Positions 30,061 to 41,306 of a stretch of 64,000 nucleotides of DNA are shown in pieces. The DNA is from Oscarella lobularis. Its lineage: Eukaryota > Porifera > Homoscleromorpha > Homosclerophorida > Oscarellidae. How positions within the stretch are numbered: position 1 is the first letter of the stretch; each line of letters opens with the position of its first letter. The notes under the pieces were generated by a model. The model did not search any database and had not been told where the DNA came from. It saw only the letters and a list, made by a program, of their open reading frames with translations. Location: assembly GCF_947507565.1 (NCBI RefSeq), contig NC_089176.1:3596001-3660000 (forward strand). Reading direction: 5' to 3'. Position numbers and translations under genes: made by a program.

Positions 30061-32153
30061 TTATTCGTCGGTAAGTAAACCGAGTTCGGAGTTGCTTTCG
30101 TCCGTCGTCGTCTCGAGATATGATCGCTTTCTGGCTTTTTTAGTCGCACGTCGTTTGTTGCGACGTCGAAATCTCCTAAAGAATTCGGACCAGAATTCGC
30201 TTCCCTGACCGGAACAGGCGATGTTGAAAAAAAGCATGCATCCAATCACCATGAACAGCATCACGTCTAATTCTGACAGATAAAAAAAGGTCCGAAGAAA
30301 ATGACACAATGGGAAACTGTCTTCCTTGCTTTGAGAGCATTTTTCGTGGGCTTTTATCAGATCATGTGAAGACAATTCTATATAAATGACAAAGGCGATT
30401 AGAATTGCGCTTAGAATGAGGGGATATATAAGCAGTTGGAAGATGAATCGTCTGGTAATGACGTCAAAGGCTTCTGCTAACGTTCCCGTTCGGTCCTCTT
30501 TCGTAGTCAAGTACTGTCTTATGACTGGGTTCTATAAGGGCAAGTGCCGTTTACGACTAATTTAATTAAGGCAAGTTGGGGCAACAAACCTTTCGCAGTT
30601 TTTGAATGATAACGATTGCTATGATCATACCCACCGGAACGGTGACTGCTGGCAGCAGCACTAAGGCGTAAAAGGCTGCCTTTGCCGTTGTCGGCGCGCA
30701 GGCCGCGACGGACAGGGACGTCGACGTGTAGCCGCGATGCAAGGGATCCAGGGCAAACAGAACCATTATAGTTGCGCTTGACGACAGTAGCACCAATGCC
30801 AATTGTACGCCGAATGTGCGTTTGGGGTTGCGAGACATTATGTTGGGGGTCGAAAATGATGAGATTGTTGCCAGCATGTTAGCCAGCGATATGAGCCACC
30901 ATAGGGAAAAGTTCAAGATTCCAAAATTAACTGCTGCTCCTAAAACTACGATTTCAAAATAAAGTGCAAATCGAAGAGTGTAGTGAACCTTGAATTTTGC
31001 AGAGGACTGGAGGATCCATTATATTTTCATAGATGCTCTCGTGTTTACAGAACATTTCCACTCGTCCGACAATTATGGGAAAACTTCCGGCAATAACTAA
31101 CAGATCTTTGCTCAGCCGAAACACTAGAAATAGTGTTTTACTTACCAATCAAGAAGTAAGACAAAGCCATCATTTGAATTCCACTCGGGGGACACCTTCC
31201 ATATACATCAAACAACTCTTTCTTGCATAAACGATTGTAGCGATGAGCGCGTACCTCTGCTTTTGTCCTATCCACGTCAGAATGATTGCTAATATTAGGA
31301 AATAGCCCAAGACTGTGAAAAACCACAGAAGGACATTTCGCATCGTCTTTTCCGACGCATTTTCATACGCCGAGTTGTTGCAACGCAGAGGGGGCACCGC
31401 TGAACAGTTCTAAGAAAAACGGTGAATATCATTGGAAGCGTTCATTAATTAGTGAATTTCTTTACCGGTTTTACATCAGTTGATACCGCAACTCTGTCAC
31501 GAAACGAGGAGCACTGCGGCATTCTAAGACAGAACCCGTGCTTGTTCTGTATTTTTTCCGCCGCTTTCCAGAAGACTAGGCACTCGTCTTTTGTTGCTTG
31601 ACAGAGTTTAAATGCTTCTTCGTTGCGAACAAGAGTAGTGTTGGGGCCTTCGGAGCATTCTCTGTACGTATATAAGCAAAGTACATTCCACATAGCATAG
31701 CTGCAGTTGCGCTCCTCATTGGTAAAGGTATCTTTATATTTCTCAATAAGCGAATGCAAAAGGCTTAGGTCGGATTCAGCTTGGGCATAGCCGCAATTCG
31801 TCACCGACGTTTTCGTGCAGCTATCAGAATGAAAACGACGAAATTGAAAGCGCCGTGGAGTCCGTTTGCACACAGAAGTTGAAAGGATGTGGTTTTCACA
31901 CTGAGCAGTGGAATTGTTTGCCGTATTCTGTACAGAAACGCATACACCGCGGATTCAAAGAGCGAGAACAAATGTAGCTTCTACGTACTAGCTTTGACTC
32001 GATTCCTGGAAAAAAATGGAGACTGTGGAGTACGAACGGAGCCAACGAAATTGCACAGACGAAAGCGGCGCATAGCGACGCAAAAATCAGAGCGCGCTTT
32101 TCTCCAGCAACGATTTGACCGACAAGAGATCTTCTTAGGTTGGACTGAGCCAT
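30061..32153 (-). CDS. Divergent Frizzled/Smoothened-class (class F) receptor, copy 1
   Basis: The ATG at 32153 (MAQSNLRRSLVGQIVAGEKR) is followed by a hydrophobic segment (ALIFASLCAAFVCAISLAPF), acting as signal anchor or long signal peptide. Then comes a Fz-type cysteine-rich domain (about 31860-31460: CSYAMWNVLCLYTYREC, KLCQATKDECLVFWKAAEKI, LRMPQCSSF). The TM part (31400-30200) shows TM1 NVLLWFFTVLGYFLILAIIL, the short loop GRCPPSGIQMMALSYFLI before TM2 (compare the YPERPI block of Frizzleds), CKI then SLWWLISLANMLA at TM3 (a class F signature), AFYALVLLPAVTVPVGMIIA (TM5), IFQLLIYPLILSAILIAFVI (TM6) and ELDVMLFMVIGCMLFFNIAC (TM7). The tail is basic and lacks the KTxxxW Dishevelled-binding motif. 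The stop is at 30061. Its neighbour at 32283-34387 is a tandem paralogue with the same layout, 130 bp apart. Confidence 0.75.
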
Positions 32154-32282
32154 TTGGTGGCAGCTCGACTATTACGCGACACGGAACTCCCTCGAGCGTG
32201 CGCTTTTGGATGCCCAGCAAGTATCCGGGCGGGACTGATATACCAATTGAATACGAGCACTCCACATGCATATTATACTGAT

Positions 32283-34387
32283 TTAGGTTTGACGTAAAAA
32301 CGGTTCTGTTTCAGCGGCATTGATGGAGTCGCTTTTCCATTTCTTTCGAAGCCAAGCTTTCGCTCGACATAAAATGCTTTGCCAAAATTGTTTTGCCTGC
32401 TCCGACGACAATATGTGAACGAGCAGAGCGAAGCCCAGCAAATCAAATAAGAAAATGTCGAAAACTTCGAGATAGGAGAAGATACGTCCGGGCTCGAAGA
32501 TGCACGCCGTGTTGCCGCGATGCTGTTCTAAACAAGCAAGATAGAGCTTGTATTCATGAGCTAAGACCTCGCGGCTCATCGTCTTTTGAAGAAAAACCGC
32601 CAACGTGGCCATATTTGCGCTCAAACAGAGAGGGTACATAAGAAGTTGAAGTAGAAAGCGTTTTTCAAGGGCTTCGTACGCGTCTCCTATGACTCCGGAA
32701 TTGTCTCGTCCGCTGCGCACGTATTCGGCGAGGCTCGGATTCTGACGTCAGAAAAACAATTGACTTAATTAACAGTTAAATGATGTTGATTTTATACGTT
32801 TCTTAGTTTGCCGACAATCGACGTTGCTAAGATACAGCCGAGGATGACGGAAAGCGACGCAGGGAAAATCATTGCGTAAAGAGTCGCTTTCTTGGTTACT
32901 GGTACGCATGTCAAGACGTGGCTGTGCCAAGTCGTGTAACCTCGGTGATCGCCAATGCTAAACAGCACCGCTACTGGCAGGCCCGGTAGAAGAATGCCAA
33001 GAAGTAAGGCAATGAAAGACTTCAATTTTTGTCGAGAGAAACACGTCGTTCTTTTTCCAGAAAATGACGAAACTATGACCGAGACGTCCCACAGAGAATA
33101 GAGCCACCAATAGGAGACGGAGAGCACTCCAAAATGTGTCAGAGCACCTGGTTAGAAAATGAAAGACGCCACGTACAGGCGTCGTCTAGAAACACTCACC
33201 AGCAACTCTGCACATGATAGGAGGATCTTTAAAATTATCATTGGCGTTTTTCGGGTGTTTGCAAAACGATTCGGAGGGTCCTTCTAGAAGAGGAAGAAGC
33301 ACTGATAACACTAAAAGAGTATAATCACCTAATAGAAAATTACAGTATCTACGATTTTTACTAATTGTTAGGTATGATAACATCATCATTGGAATGCCGT
33401 TCAGAGGGAAAAGCAAACTGTAAGCAAAGGCTAATTAATGAACTAATGACAGCGACGGTACTAATAAGGACCTACGTGCTGTTGCCAGCCCACGTTATTG
33501 CAACAATGACCACGCACAAAAGGCAAAATCCCGCGGAAAAGTAGAGAGCAGTAGAAACTAATACTAGCTCAGTTTTTGTAGCCCAATTAGTTCCGTTGCA
33601 GGAAAGAGCGTTCATAAAAGTATCCTCATAATTCATAGTGCAATTAGAAGGAATCTACCGGTAAAGAAATTCCATTTGTAGTGCAACGCTGGGTTTGCGA
33701 CCTACTTTCTTAGGTTCAGGTTTAATTGTATTTCTGCACGTTTTCTCCTCTGAATCAGAACAGTTGGGAAAAGCAGCACATTGTGGAAATTGCAAGCAAC
33801 TGTAATCTCCCATGATTTTCCATAAACTTAATCCGCGCTCCCAAAACTCTGGACAGTCGTGTCGCGACGCCTGGCAGACGTCAAAAGTGAGTTGAGAAGT
33901 GGATCCTATTTGAAAAGATGAGCAGTTTCGATAGGTAAAAGCACACAGTATGTCGAGCAACACGTGGAAGCATTCGGTTTTGTTGAAATTCCGGGCGGCG
34001 TCACACAGAGCACTTCGAACCTGATTCAACTCGATTTCTGCCTCGTTGAAGCTGCCGCATTTCGCTAAAAACACGCTAACCGCTTCAGTAGGCCGCCGCG
34101 AAAAGAACTCGTGGCAGGACGAAGTACTGAACTTGTGTCCAGGGACGTTTTCGCAACTGCCCGGGCTCTGCAATGAAAAGGCAAGTAGCTACCTAGTTTA
34201 CGCTGGGGTTTATTAATAATACCTTTTCAGAAGTCCACAGATTGCTAGGAACAGAGAGTAAAACAAAAGGCAGCAGAGAAATGAGTATCAGAAAGATGAC
34301 GTAGAGAGAAACGAAGATTGTCGCCGGTTTTTCTCTTGCCACGACGCGCCCGACAAAGGACCTTTCTTCCCTCTTTGAAACCGCCAT
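32283..34387 (-). CDS. Divergent Frizzled/Smoothened-class (class F) receptor, copy 2
   Basis: Same layout as the gene to its left. The ATG at 34387 (MAVSKREERSFVGRVVAREK), a hydrophobic segment (ATIFVSLYVIFLILISLLPF), a cysteine-rich domain at about 34150-33690 (CFHVLLDILCAFTYRNC, DVCQASRHDCPEFWERGL, CLQFPQCAAFPNC), then TM exons: GIPMMMLSYLTI, FCKHPKNANDNFKDPPIMCR, SYWWLYSLWDVSVIVSSFSG at TM3, ATLYAMIFPASLSVILGCIL (TM5), LLQLLMYPLCLSANMATLAV (TM6), VFDIFLFDLLGFALLVHILS (TM7) and a basic tail to the stop at 32283. No KTxxxW motif. The shared N-terminal sequence (SxVGxxVAxEK) in both paralogues shows that the N-terminal cytoplasmic stretch is a conserved part of these proteins. The ligand is unknown; Wnt binding cannot be assumed. 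Confidence 0.75.
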
Positions 34388-34831
34388 TCTATAAGATTAT
34401 GGTGTTGTTAAGTGCTGAAGTTCAGGGTTTCGTCGAGCTATTTATGCTTAGCGAAAGCACGCATTCCTATCGTGAAACCAGCTCAAAAGAATTAACACGG
34501 TTATATTCGGCGAAAGATCGATATAAACGGATCTATAACTTGCGATATAGCACGATTAGATGAATGTCCCACCCACTCAGTTCTAGAGACCCCAAACAGT
34601 CAACTATCTGAAGCACGGACCAACCGCGCCAATAACGTTGAGGTTTCCCTCATTTGCCCAACAAATGGCTTACCATTTTTCTAGCTCAAGGGTTCAAAGT
34701 CGCGATTACAGAAGACACTACAGTGAAACCGATATCATGACGAAACCGATAAAGACTCTGACAAAGAAACTAAAAGGTATGTATATGCACCGCGTCACGA
34801 TAACGCGGGTATAGTGCACTGCACTTTCAAT
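34388..34831. other. Intergenic region, no supported gene
   Basis: Between the start of class F receptor copy 2 and the stop of the macro-RING gene. I see no coding exon, RNA gene or repeat. It probably holds the promoter of the receptor and the 3' end of the macro-RING transcript. Confidence 0.6.
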
Positions 34832-36616
34832 CTACAATACGTCGTCTGGTGATACTTCTAGATCGCACATAGGACACTTCGTTTGTCTTTTCAACCAGTC
34901 ACTGATGCAATCTCTGCAAAAGCCGTGTGCACAAGGAAGATAAGTTTTCTCTGTGACCGATTTGAAGCATATGATACACTCTTTCTCTTCTCCAACGTCA
35001 GGGGTCGCTTCTTCTGCGTTTGCAGAGGATAATTTAGGCGATCGAACATTCTCGGTGAACAGTTCCACGGAGGCCAACGTCTCGCATACAAACACGACTT
35101 GACGAACGGTCGTCGCTTCTCCCATGGCTTCGAAATACTGATTCACGACGGATGGGAGAGCAATCGCACTGTCTTGAATAGGTATCGATTCTGGAAGTGA
35201 CACGGCAACCGAAGTCGCTTTGATTCTGTTCGCCACTTCTAGGGCACTGAAATAGACTTGTTTGAGAAGAATGACTCTCTTCTCCGGACTTTTCCCCTCC
35301 ATGCCAGGAAGGATGGAGTGGATGATGGAACCACACGGTAATTTGCCGGCCGTCGTAAAGAACATTCTCCCAGCCGTAGGCTTTCCTTCCATTTTCTCAA
35401 TTTCTCTACCACAAGCCAACTCCAAAGGGTCGCCTCCCTCTCGAATAACTCTCTGTCGAAGATCTGACGTCAAAAAAGTTTTGGTAGGCGTGGCAACGAC
35501 GATAACGTCAACCCTTTCTCGAACGATGTCGCCTTTCTTTACCGCAATTCGTTCGCCAGTCTTTTCTCCGCTCACCCGTTGGGGTCGCCGCGGTGGTGGA
35601 CGCGTCGGTGGATGCGATCGCAAAATCTCTTCAATCTGTAGAGAAAGAGCCGCTACGTCATCTTCCTGTCCTATAATCGTGACACTGCTCCCCGTTTCAT
35701 TCACTTCGAGAATTGCATTCGTAGTAAGATTGCTGCATTTTCTCTTGACGATGTCTCGCTTTGGAGCGGGAATTTCCATCGTGCGCCCCCTCACCTTTTT
35801 GCCGACGGCGGTATAGAGCGCCTCGACGTCGTCGTAGGCTTTCTCGACTTGAGACTGATCGCTGATTTCCTCGACTGTGACGACCGCTAGGGTCGGATCG
35901 TCGCCGCTCGGAAGGGCCGTGAATCGAACGTGGCATATCGACTCAATGTTCGACAAGACGTCGTGCATCTTCTCCTGAACGTAGCGGAGCGTCGTCGCTT
36001 TGGTACGAATAGGAGTACGCGTTATCGGCTCAAAGAAAGGATTAGACGAAAGAGGGGATTGAGGTACAGGCGATTCTTCGGGAGTTTTCGGGCGAGCTAC
36101 GGCTGTAAGTGACGGCAACGGAGCCCGTCTCTTTGGCGTGAGTTTACTACTAGACGAACTTTTCGCCATTCCTTTAATTTGTCTCGACCAAATGTCGAGC
36201 GAAAGTTGACACAGATTCAGGTAGTTGCCCGTGACTTCGATTTTGCGCTCGTCCATGTTCACTGTCGGATCGAGACCGTATTTGGTGCACGGAACGAATA
36301 GGAGCGAGTCCAAGTCTTCGAAGCAGCAGGCAGCGGCAGCGTCCGTTAGCATCGTAGCCCCGTAAACCTTAGAGGGGAGACTGGATGAACACTGTACGGC
36401 GCGGAATCGCGTCATACCTGTTTCCATGCTTCCGTAATGTCGGTCTCTGAGCTTCGCTCGTCTCCTAAAACACAGTTACGTCAGTACGTTACTACTCCGT
36501 GAATAAAGGGCTCGGAAAGAACAAGGGAGGGGAAAGGATGCGTGAGGATGGTTCCAATGAGATGTCTGCGTTTTACCGAAGGGATTTTGAATCACTTGGT
36601 TTCCTATCGTCTCCAT
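34832..36616 (-). CDS. Macro domain + RING finger protein (DTX3L/PARP9-like theme), probable E3 ligase
   Basis: Three exons. Exon 1 (36577-36616) begins METIGNQVIQNPF. Exon 2 (36418-36464) reads DERSSETDITEAWKQ. Exon 3 (34832-36367) holds the rest. The joins are in frame, total about 540 residues. The middle part has KH-like beta-alpha segments (KRKCSNLTTNAILEVNETGS, IIGQEDDVAALSLQIEEIL). A macro domain follows (RIAVKKGDIVRERVDVIVVA ... FFTTAGKLPCGSIIHSILPG). A C-terminal C3HC4 RING reads CIICFKSVTEKTYLPCAHGF then CRDCISDWLKRQTKCPMC. Macro domains bind ADP-ribose and RING fingers recruit E2, so it could ubiquitinate ADP-ribosylated targets (inference). The usual Asn of the VDAIVNAAN macro motif is replaced (VDVIVVATPT), so binding is uncertain. 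A shorter ATG at 36427 also exists, but the spliced start fits better. Confidence 0.75.
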
Positions 36617-36760
36617 GGGCGAGACTTGTCACTCCTACACAACCCGTGAGCTTCAAGAAACGAGGGGGAGCCAGTTCTAAGCAGCCCAAAAATAGATGCA
36701 TTGGCAGAGAAAATTGACAAAAAAAGCGCACATAAAAAAAGGAACATCGTCCTCCTTACC

Positions 36761-39010
36761 TTACGTTGCAACCCTGGTGAACTTGACCATGACAGATCCA
36801 CCATTTCCAGGAACGCTTTTCGCTGTGTATCCACCCCCCGTAGTCGTTCCATTAACCTGAAGCACGTGCAAATAAAAGACTGCCTGATTAAGAATCTCCG
36901 TCTCACCGTGTGAGTCCACAGATCCCTGACGGTCAATTTTACGCTCAAATCAAACCCCGCGGCTTCAAAGCAAGAAATGTCACAACTGATGTCAACCGGA
37001 TTGGGTCCTATATTGAGAAAAACGAACGCCCAAGACCCGTCAGCCAGCTCTCGGCCCCACACGTTCGTGCCATTCGAGTTCACCATTTCACTGCCATCAA
37101 GACACTAGAAAATTGATGAGTTTCTTTGAGCTGTTGGTTTCTGAGGCGCTCACCATGCCGTTGTGCGTCAGCTGCTGGGAATTTTGGTCGTACGCCCACG
37201 TCTGACTTGGCGTGTTGTCTCCAATGCACGTTTCCAAGGAGATCGTCCCGTCAGAGTGAGCTGTAACGCATTTATGGTTAAGATCGGATAGCATCTGACC
37301 ATTGAGATAGAACAACCACGATTCATTTCTAGAAAAGGCAAAAGGAGTCACGCGGATATTTGCACACGTCTCTTCTCTTATACTTATAGCAATCCTTTCC
37401 ACAGCAAGTACCTCCAGTTGATACGCATTCGTAGTAGATGATGTCACTTCCGCAGTTATCAACGTTCAAGCATTTTCCTGAGGCTACGTTCTTTACGAAA
37501 CCAGTCTTTGGCGTATTCCATATCCACCTGTGCGTAAATTTTGCCTGTCAGTCTTTGGGAGTTGAAAGAGCTCGGCAATTACTTGTGAGCTTTATTTGAC
37601 GAGTTACATTTAGACAAATGAGCTGGAGGCAAATTTGGATTCTGTGACAGACTTCCTCCATAAAGCCGCATTCCCTGTTTCCCCAACGGATCCTAAGGTT
37701 TTCGTCAATTACACTTTGATTAAAATTGTCTATTTATTTACTTGATTCACGGCAATCACTTCCGCATTCGAATACGTCTCCAACGCGTAAAGAGACAAGT
37801 TTCTCACGTTTGAACTGATGAGAAGTGGAGAGGCCATGACGCTCCACATACTAAACTGGCTTCTCTGTTGGATCTCAGTCACCCTAACAAAGCAATTGTC
37901 ACTAATCAATTAATCAAATAATTAATCTACCTTGGGGAATTTGTACTCGTGTTTCCAAGAAGCAAACACGGGTCTAAAAACTCTGTTCTATCTGAGCATT
38001 ACATTGAAGAAAGATCCGTACCATTCCATCCGCCTGGTCCCGCATAAGGAGCTAGTTCAGCGTTGATGTCAATATTTTTAAGTACTCCTCCCCAATTGGT
38101 GTCATCTGGCCCAATACGCCAACTATTAGCAAGGCTAATACAAAGGAAACAGTGACTGTGATGCCTTGCTTATTCCCTTAGAGTACCTGTATCCAATGGG
38201 AGCATACCATCTGTTCCAACCGCACAGGGAATACAAAATGGGTCTACCCGTTGCGTTGAGAGCGTCTCTCATCTTGGCGTACTGCTCAAAGGCAGATCCG
38301 TGATCACCGGGAGCATTGCACGAGTCTTCCTTCAAGTAATCTCAAAGAGTTGGATACCACGTATTAGTTAAATACAGAATAAGGCATGGGTTTCTCTTAC
38401 ATACCAACGCCCCACTCCGCGTAGGTTTTTGCGTCAATTTCTTCGTGGTCTTGGGTACCAGGCCGGCCACCACAAGTTTTCGTGCCTCTATCCGTGTACA
38501 CACTAAAGTGCAATACATTGAAAGAGAGCCTTATTAATTAAATTTCAGATGATGCACACCCAAATTTTAGCCCTTTTGAATGAATCTAAAACGCAGTCCC
38601 AGCATGACAAGGAGCTCTCTTATATTTCTTACATAGTCAGCAAGTGCCTTCATACCACTTGGAAAAGTATTTGGATCAGAGTAAACAGTGCCATTGTCAT
38701 AGCGACCCTTTGCCCAACAGTCGTCCAACTACAAAAAAATTAATTTCTCTAATTAGCAACTCTTGAGTCACACGAGTCTACATCTAAAACAGGCTGTGCC
38801 TACATTTACGTATATGTAACCAAGTTTGCTGAAACCATAATCGACGAGAGCGTCCGCCGTCGCTCTGATTCCTTTTTCGTTCAACGAACACCCGTAATCG
38901 TACCAAGAATTGTAGCCCATTGCCGGCGTCAAACCCAAGCCGTTGTCAAGACTACGAACAGCGCAGCAGAGGCAGGCAAATGCGACGAAAATTCTCATCG
39001 TCGTGCTCAT
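36761..39010 (-). CDS. GLA: GH27 alpha-galactosidase with an inserted ricin-type lectin segment
   Basis: Secreted or lysosomal glycosidase that removes terminal alpha-galactose. The ATG at 39010 gives a signal peptide ([15 protein letters not shown]), then [20 protein letters not shown] and [15 protein letters not shown], typical of the GH27 barrel start. Later exons carry [29 protein letters not shown] with the nucleophile Asp, [30 protein letters not shown] with the acid/base Asp, and [20 protein letters not shown]. Between the barrel and the C-terminal beta-sandwich ([20 protein letters not shown]) lies a cysteine-paired stretch [18 protein letters not shown] ... [18 protein letters not shown], which has the QxW-like pattern of a ricin B beta-trefoil. 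The stop is at 36761-36763. About ten short introns. Alpha-galactosidase versus alpha-N-acetylgalactosaminidase cannot be settled by eye. Confidence 0.88.
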
Positions 39011-40145
39011 TTGCAACTAGCGTACGCTATCCGAGAAAACAGCACGACTCAGGGAGACTCAGGGCACGACCAGCACGAGTCGTATTCCCCTCTCGACCTA
39101 TTTTCGATAGTCCTCCAGCTGCTGTTTAGACTTTCAGGTGCATATCTACAGTACGGATCGCGTATCTAATATTAGACCCCGCCGGCATGCTGCAACCTCG
39201 TGAGTGTTACGTATACTAAGTTTAGATCTATTGTTGTGATTTCTTCCCGAAGGGGTAAAGTTGTCCCCGACTTGCCGAAACTGCGTCAAGGCAATGAAGG
39301 CATGACCTAATTTGGTAAACCCTTACGCGCGGGGCGTGGTCAATACACGTGCGGTACACCGTTGGGGGCGTGCCGCATTAAAAAACGTTTGAATGTTGTG
39401 CATGCCATTCTATTTGTGAATCGTAGCTGTGGGCACAAAGCCAAGGGACGTACCCGCCGCGTAAGAGTAGCATTTTGACCTCAGGAAAGGTCAAGGGAAA
39501 AGTTCAGTACAATTGAGCTCCACAACCTGACCCACCTCCGTGGAGCACGCACACGCGCAAGGATCTTCGTCAGACTTGGACTGTATTCGAATTGTGCAGT
39601 AAGCGTGGAATATCCAATTCGTGCAACGCTCCAGCTCTCTTTTCGTTGCTCTCAGTATTGTTACCGATGGGTGTCAATAGCAGCAAGCGAATCAGCAACG
39701 AAGGTAACGTGATGGGCAAATGCGAAACTAAGGTTAAGAAATTTGCAACGTCGTGGTTTGTTTGTATCGAGTGGACTACCGTAGGTGAAGGATTTAAGGA
39801 GGACACCTGTTCACCACTACGTTCAAGTGCTCTAAGTAGTTTTTCACTCTTGCACTTTTCTTGACTTTGTTCCTTAGAGAAGCGTGTTCGTTTCTGAGAC
39901 TGCCGAATGGTCTGAACCTCTTCCTACGCGCATAGTAACGACTGAAACTGGAGGAAATAACGGGAGTGAGAATGGCCAAAGACTGGCATAGCTTTGACGT
40001 ATGAGAGAAACGCCTGGTGGATCTAATGCACATATTTTATCACTGTCGTTCACTGAAACACATGTGCATGTACATACAATGCTGTATATGCAAATACTCC
40101 ATTGACATCAAGAACAACTCAAGTCATTCTGTTCAAATGTTCTGC
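39011..40145. other. Intergenic region, no supported gene
   Basis: About 1.1 kb between the alpha-galactosidase start and the methyltransferase stop. Open frames near 39570-39860 on both strands lack splice support or recognisable motifs. The part near 39011-39170 is probably the galactosidase promoter. I see no RNA gene or repeat. Confidence 0.6.
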
Positions 40146-41063
40146 TTATATCTTTCTTGCCATAATGGCAACAGTTGTCCATGAACTAGCATCTCTGGCG
40201 CCTGGGACATCCATAACAGGAGCTTCTCTGGCAATCAGCCTGTGCTCGATCACTTCAAACCCGGCAGCCTTCACACTGTCGAATATGAACTGTTTGCTTC
40301 TTTCCACATGATCCTGGCCGTGATGATGATGATGATGATGACCATCCTGTTGGTCCCCATGGTGATCATTACCGTGATGTTCCTCCTCCTTCTTTTCATC
40401 ACCCTCTTTCTTCTCTTTCTCATACTGGCGTTGCGCGTGAAAGCACCCAAGCATCTCACTCAGCATCAGCAGACCATTCGGCTTCAAATATTTCCCCAAA
40501 TTCGCTAAACAGGGCGCGTAATCGTCGTGCGTCTTGACGGCGTGCAATAGGCAATAATGCACCGACACAACGTCGAAATGACCGACCAACGACGCGTCGA
40601 CGGGATCCGCCGCCGTGACGTCAGCTTTTAGTATCGCCGCCATCTTAGACCGAAGCGCGTCCTGTCTCTCGCTTGCCGCCGACTCCGAACGATCGCCTTC
40701 CACGTCGGCGACGGCGTAGCGAATCAGCGACGAGAAGTCGTACGATTCGGAGCCGCTGGCTTTCCAGGTTTTCAAGAAGTCGACGTTTTGCTGGCCGAAG
40801 TCGGTGAACGTGATCGTTTCCGCGTACCTGACGGCACTGATAAGCGACCAAATGGTCGGGCCACCGCCGAATTCGATAATGCGCGCATTTGCGAGATTCG
40901 CTCGCTTGTACAACTCGTCAAAAATCGCGAGACGTTGCTGGAGGACCTGATGAGAGCTCACGTCTGAGCCCTCTTTGAAAGAGTAGTATCGGTCGCAATA
41001 GGCGACCGGATTTTCGAACAACTCCGGTCCTCCCTTCAGAGATATCTCTGCTCCCTTCTCCAT
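40146..41063 (-). CDS. NNMT/PNMT/TEMT-type SAM methyltransferase with a His-rich loop
   Basis: Single-exon, 305 residues, ATG at 41063. It belongs to the small-molecule N-methyltransferase family (NNMT, PNMT, INMT). FENPVAYCDRYYSF matches the YL..YY start of that family. RIIEFGGGPTIWSLISAVRY is motif I (SAM binding; NNMT has GSGPTIYQLLSA). ITFTDFGQQNVDFLKTW is motif II and DVVSVHYCLLHAVKTHDDYA corresponds to the CLDAAC region. Between residues about 215 and 250 a charged, His-rich insertion (GNDHHGDQQDGHHHHHHHGQ) encoded by ATG/GAT triplet repeats interrupts the C-terminal part. The substrate is unknown. The 5' part of the gene is duplicated at 42535-43550. Confidence 0.8.
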   Translation of the reverse strand: MEKGAEISLKGGPELFENPVAYCDRYYSFKEGSDVSSHQVLQQRLAIFDELYKRANLANARIIEFGGGPTIWSLISAVRYAETITFTDFGQQNVDFLKTWKASGSESYDFSSLIRYAVADVEGDRSESAASERQDALRSKMAAILKADVTAADPVDASLVGHFDVVSVHYCLLHAVKTHDDYAPCLANLGKYLKPNGLLMLSEMLGCFHAQRQYEKEKKEGDEKKEEEHHGNDHHGDQQDGHHHHHHHGQDHVERSKQFIFDSVKAAGFEVIEHRLIAREAPVMDVPGARDASSWTTVAIMARKI

Positions 41064-41211
41064 AGATCAAACGCGCGTTCGACTCGGATATCCGCATGTG
41101 TTTTTATCAACTCTTTTGAGTGAGCGAGCTTACTAAGTAGTGCATGCCTGTATCATATCTCTCTCTACTCTAAAGAATTATTTTATGTAGGAAAATTGTC
41201 CAGCAAATCTC
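40836..41211. repeat. Left copy of a segmental duplication (methyltransferase 5' end and upstream)
   Basis: This stretch, covering codons 1 to about 75 of the methyltransferase and about 150 bp upstream, recurs in the same orientation at 42535-42658 and 43316-43549, interrupted there by a mobile element. Identity by eye is high, with one codon-block difference near the start codon and scattered substitutions. The last shared bases (about 41180-41211) also form the 3' end of the JmjC gene in the right copy, showing that this copy has lost that gene. Confidence 0.85.
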
Positions 41212-41306
41212 TGTGACATCATTCTCCTTGACCATATTTGGAAGAGTTACGCTACGTTACGTCATGTACAGAGTCTCCGCTCATTGCGCACGCTCAAAAA
41301 ATCATC

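Noticed and set aside
35262-35816. 184-codon plus-strand open frame
   Set aside because: Antisense shadow of the macro-RING exon.
39570-39864. Open frames on both strands in the galactosidase-methyltransferase gap
   Set aside because: No splice-site support, no recognisable motif, and start only by alternative codons or without context.
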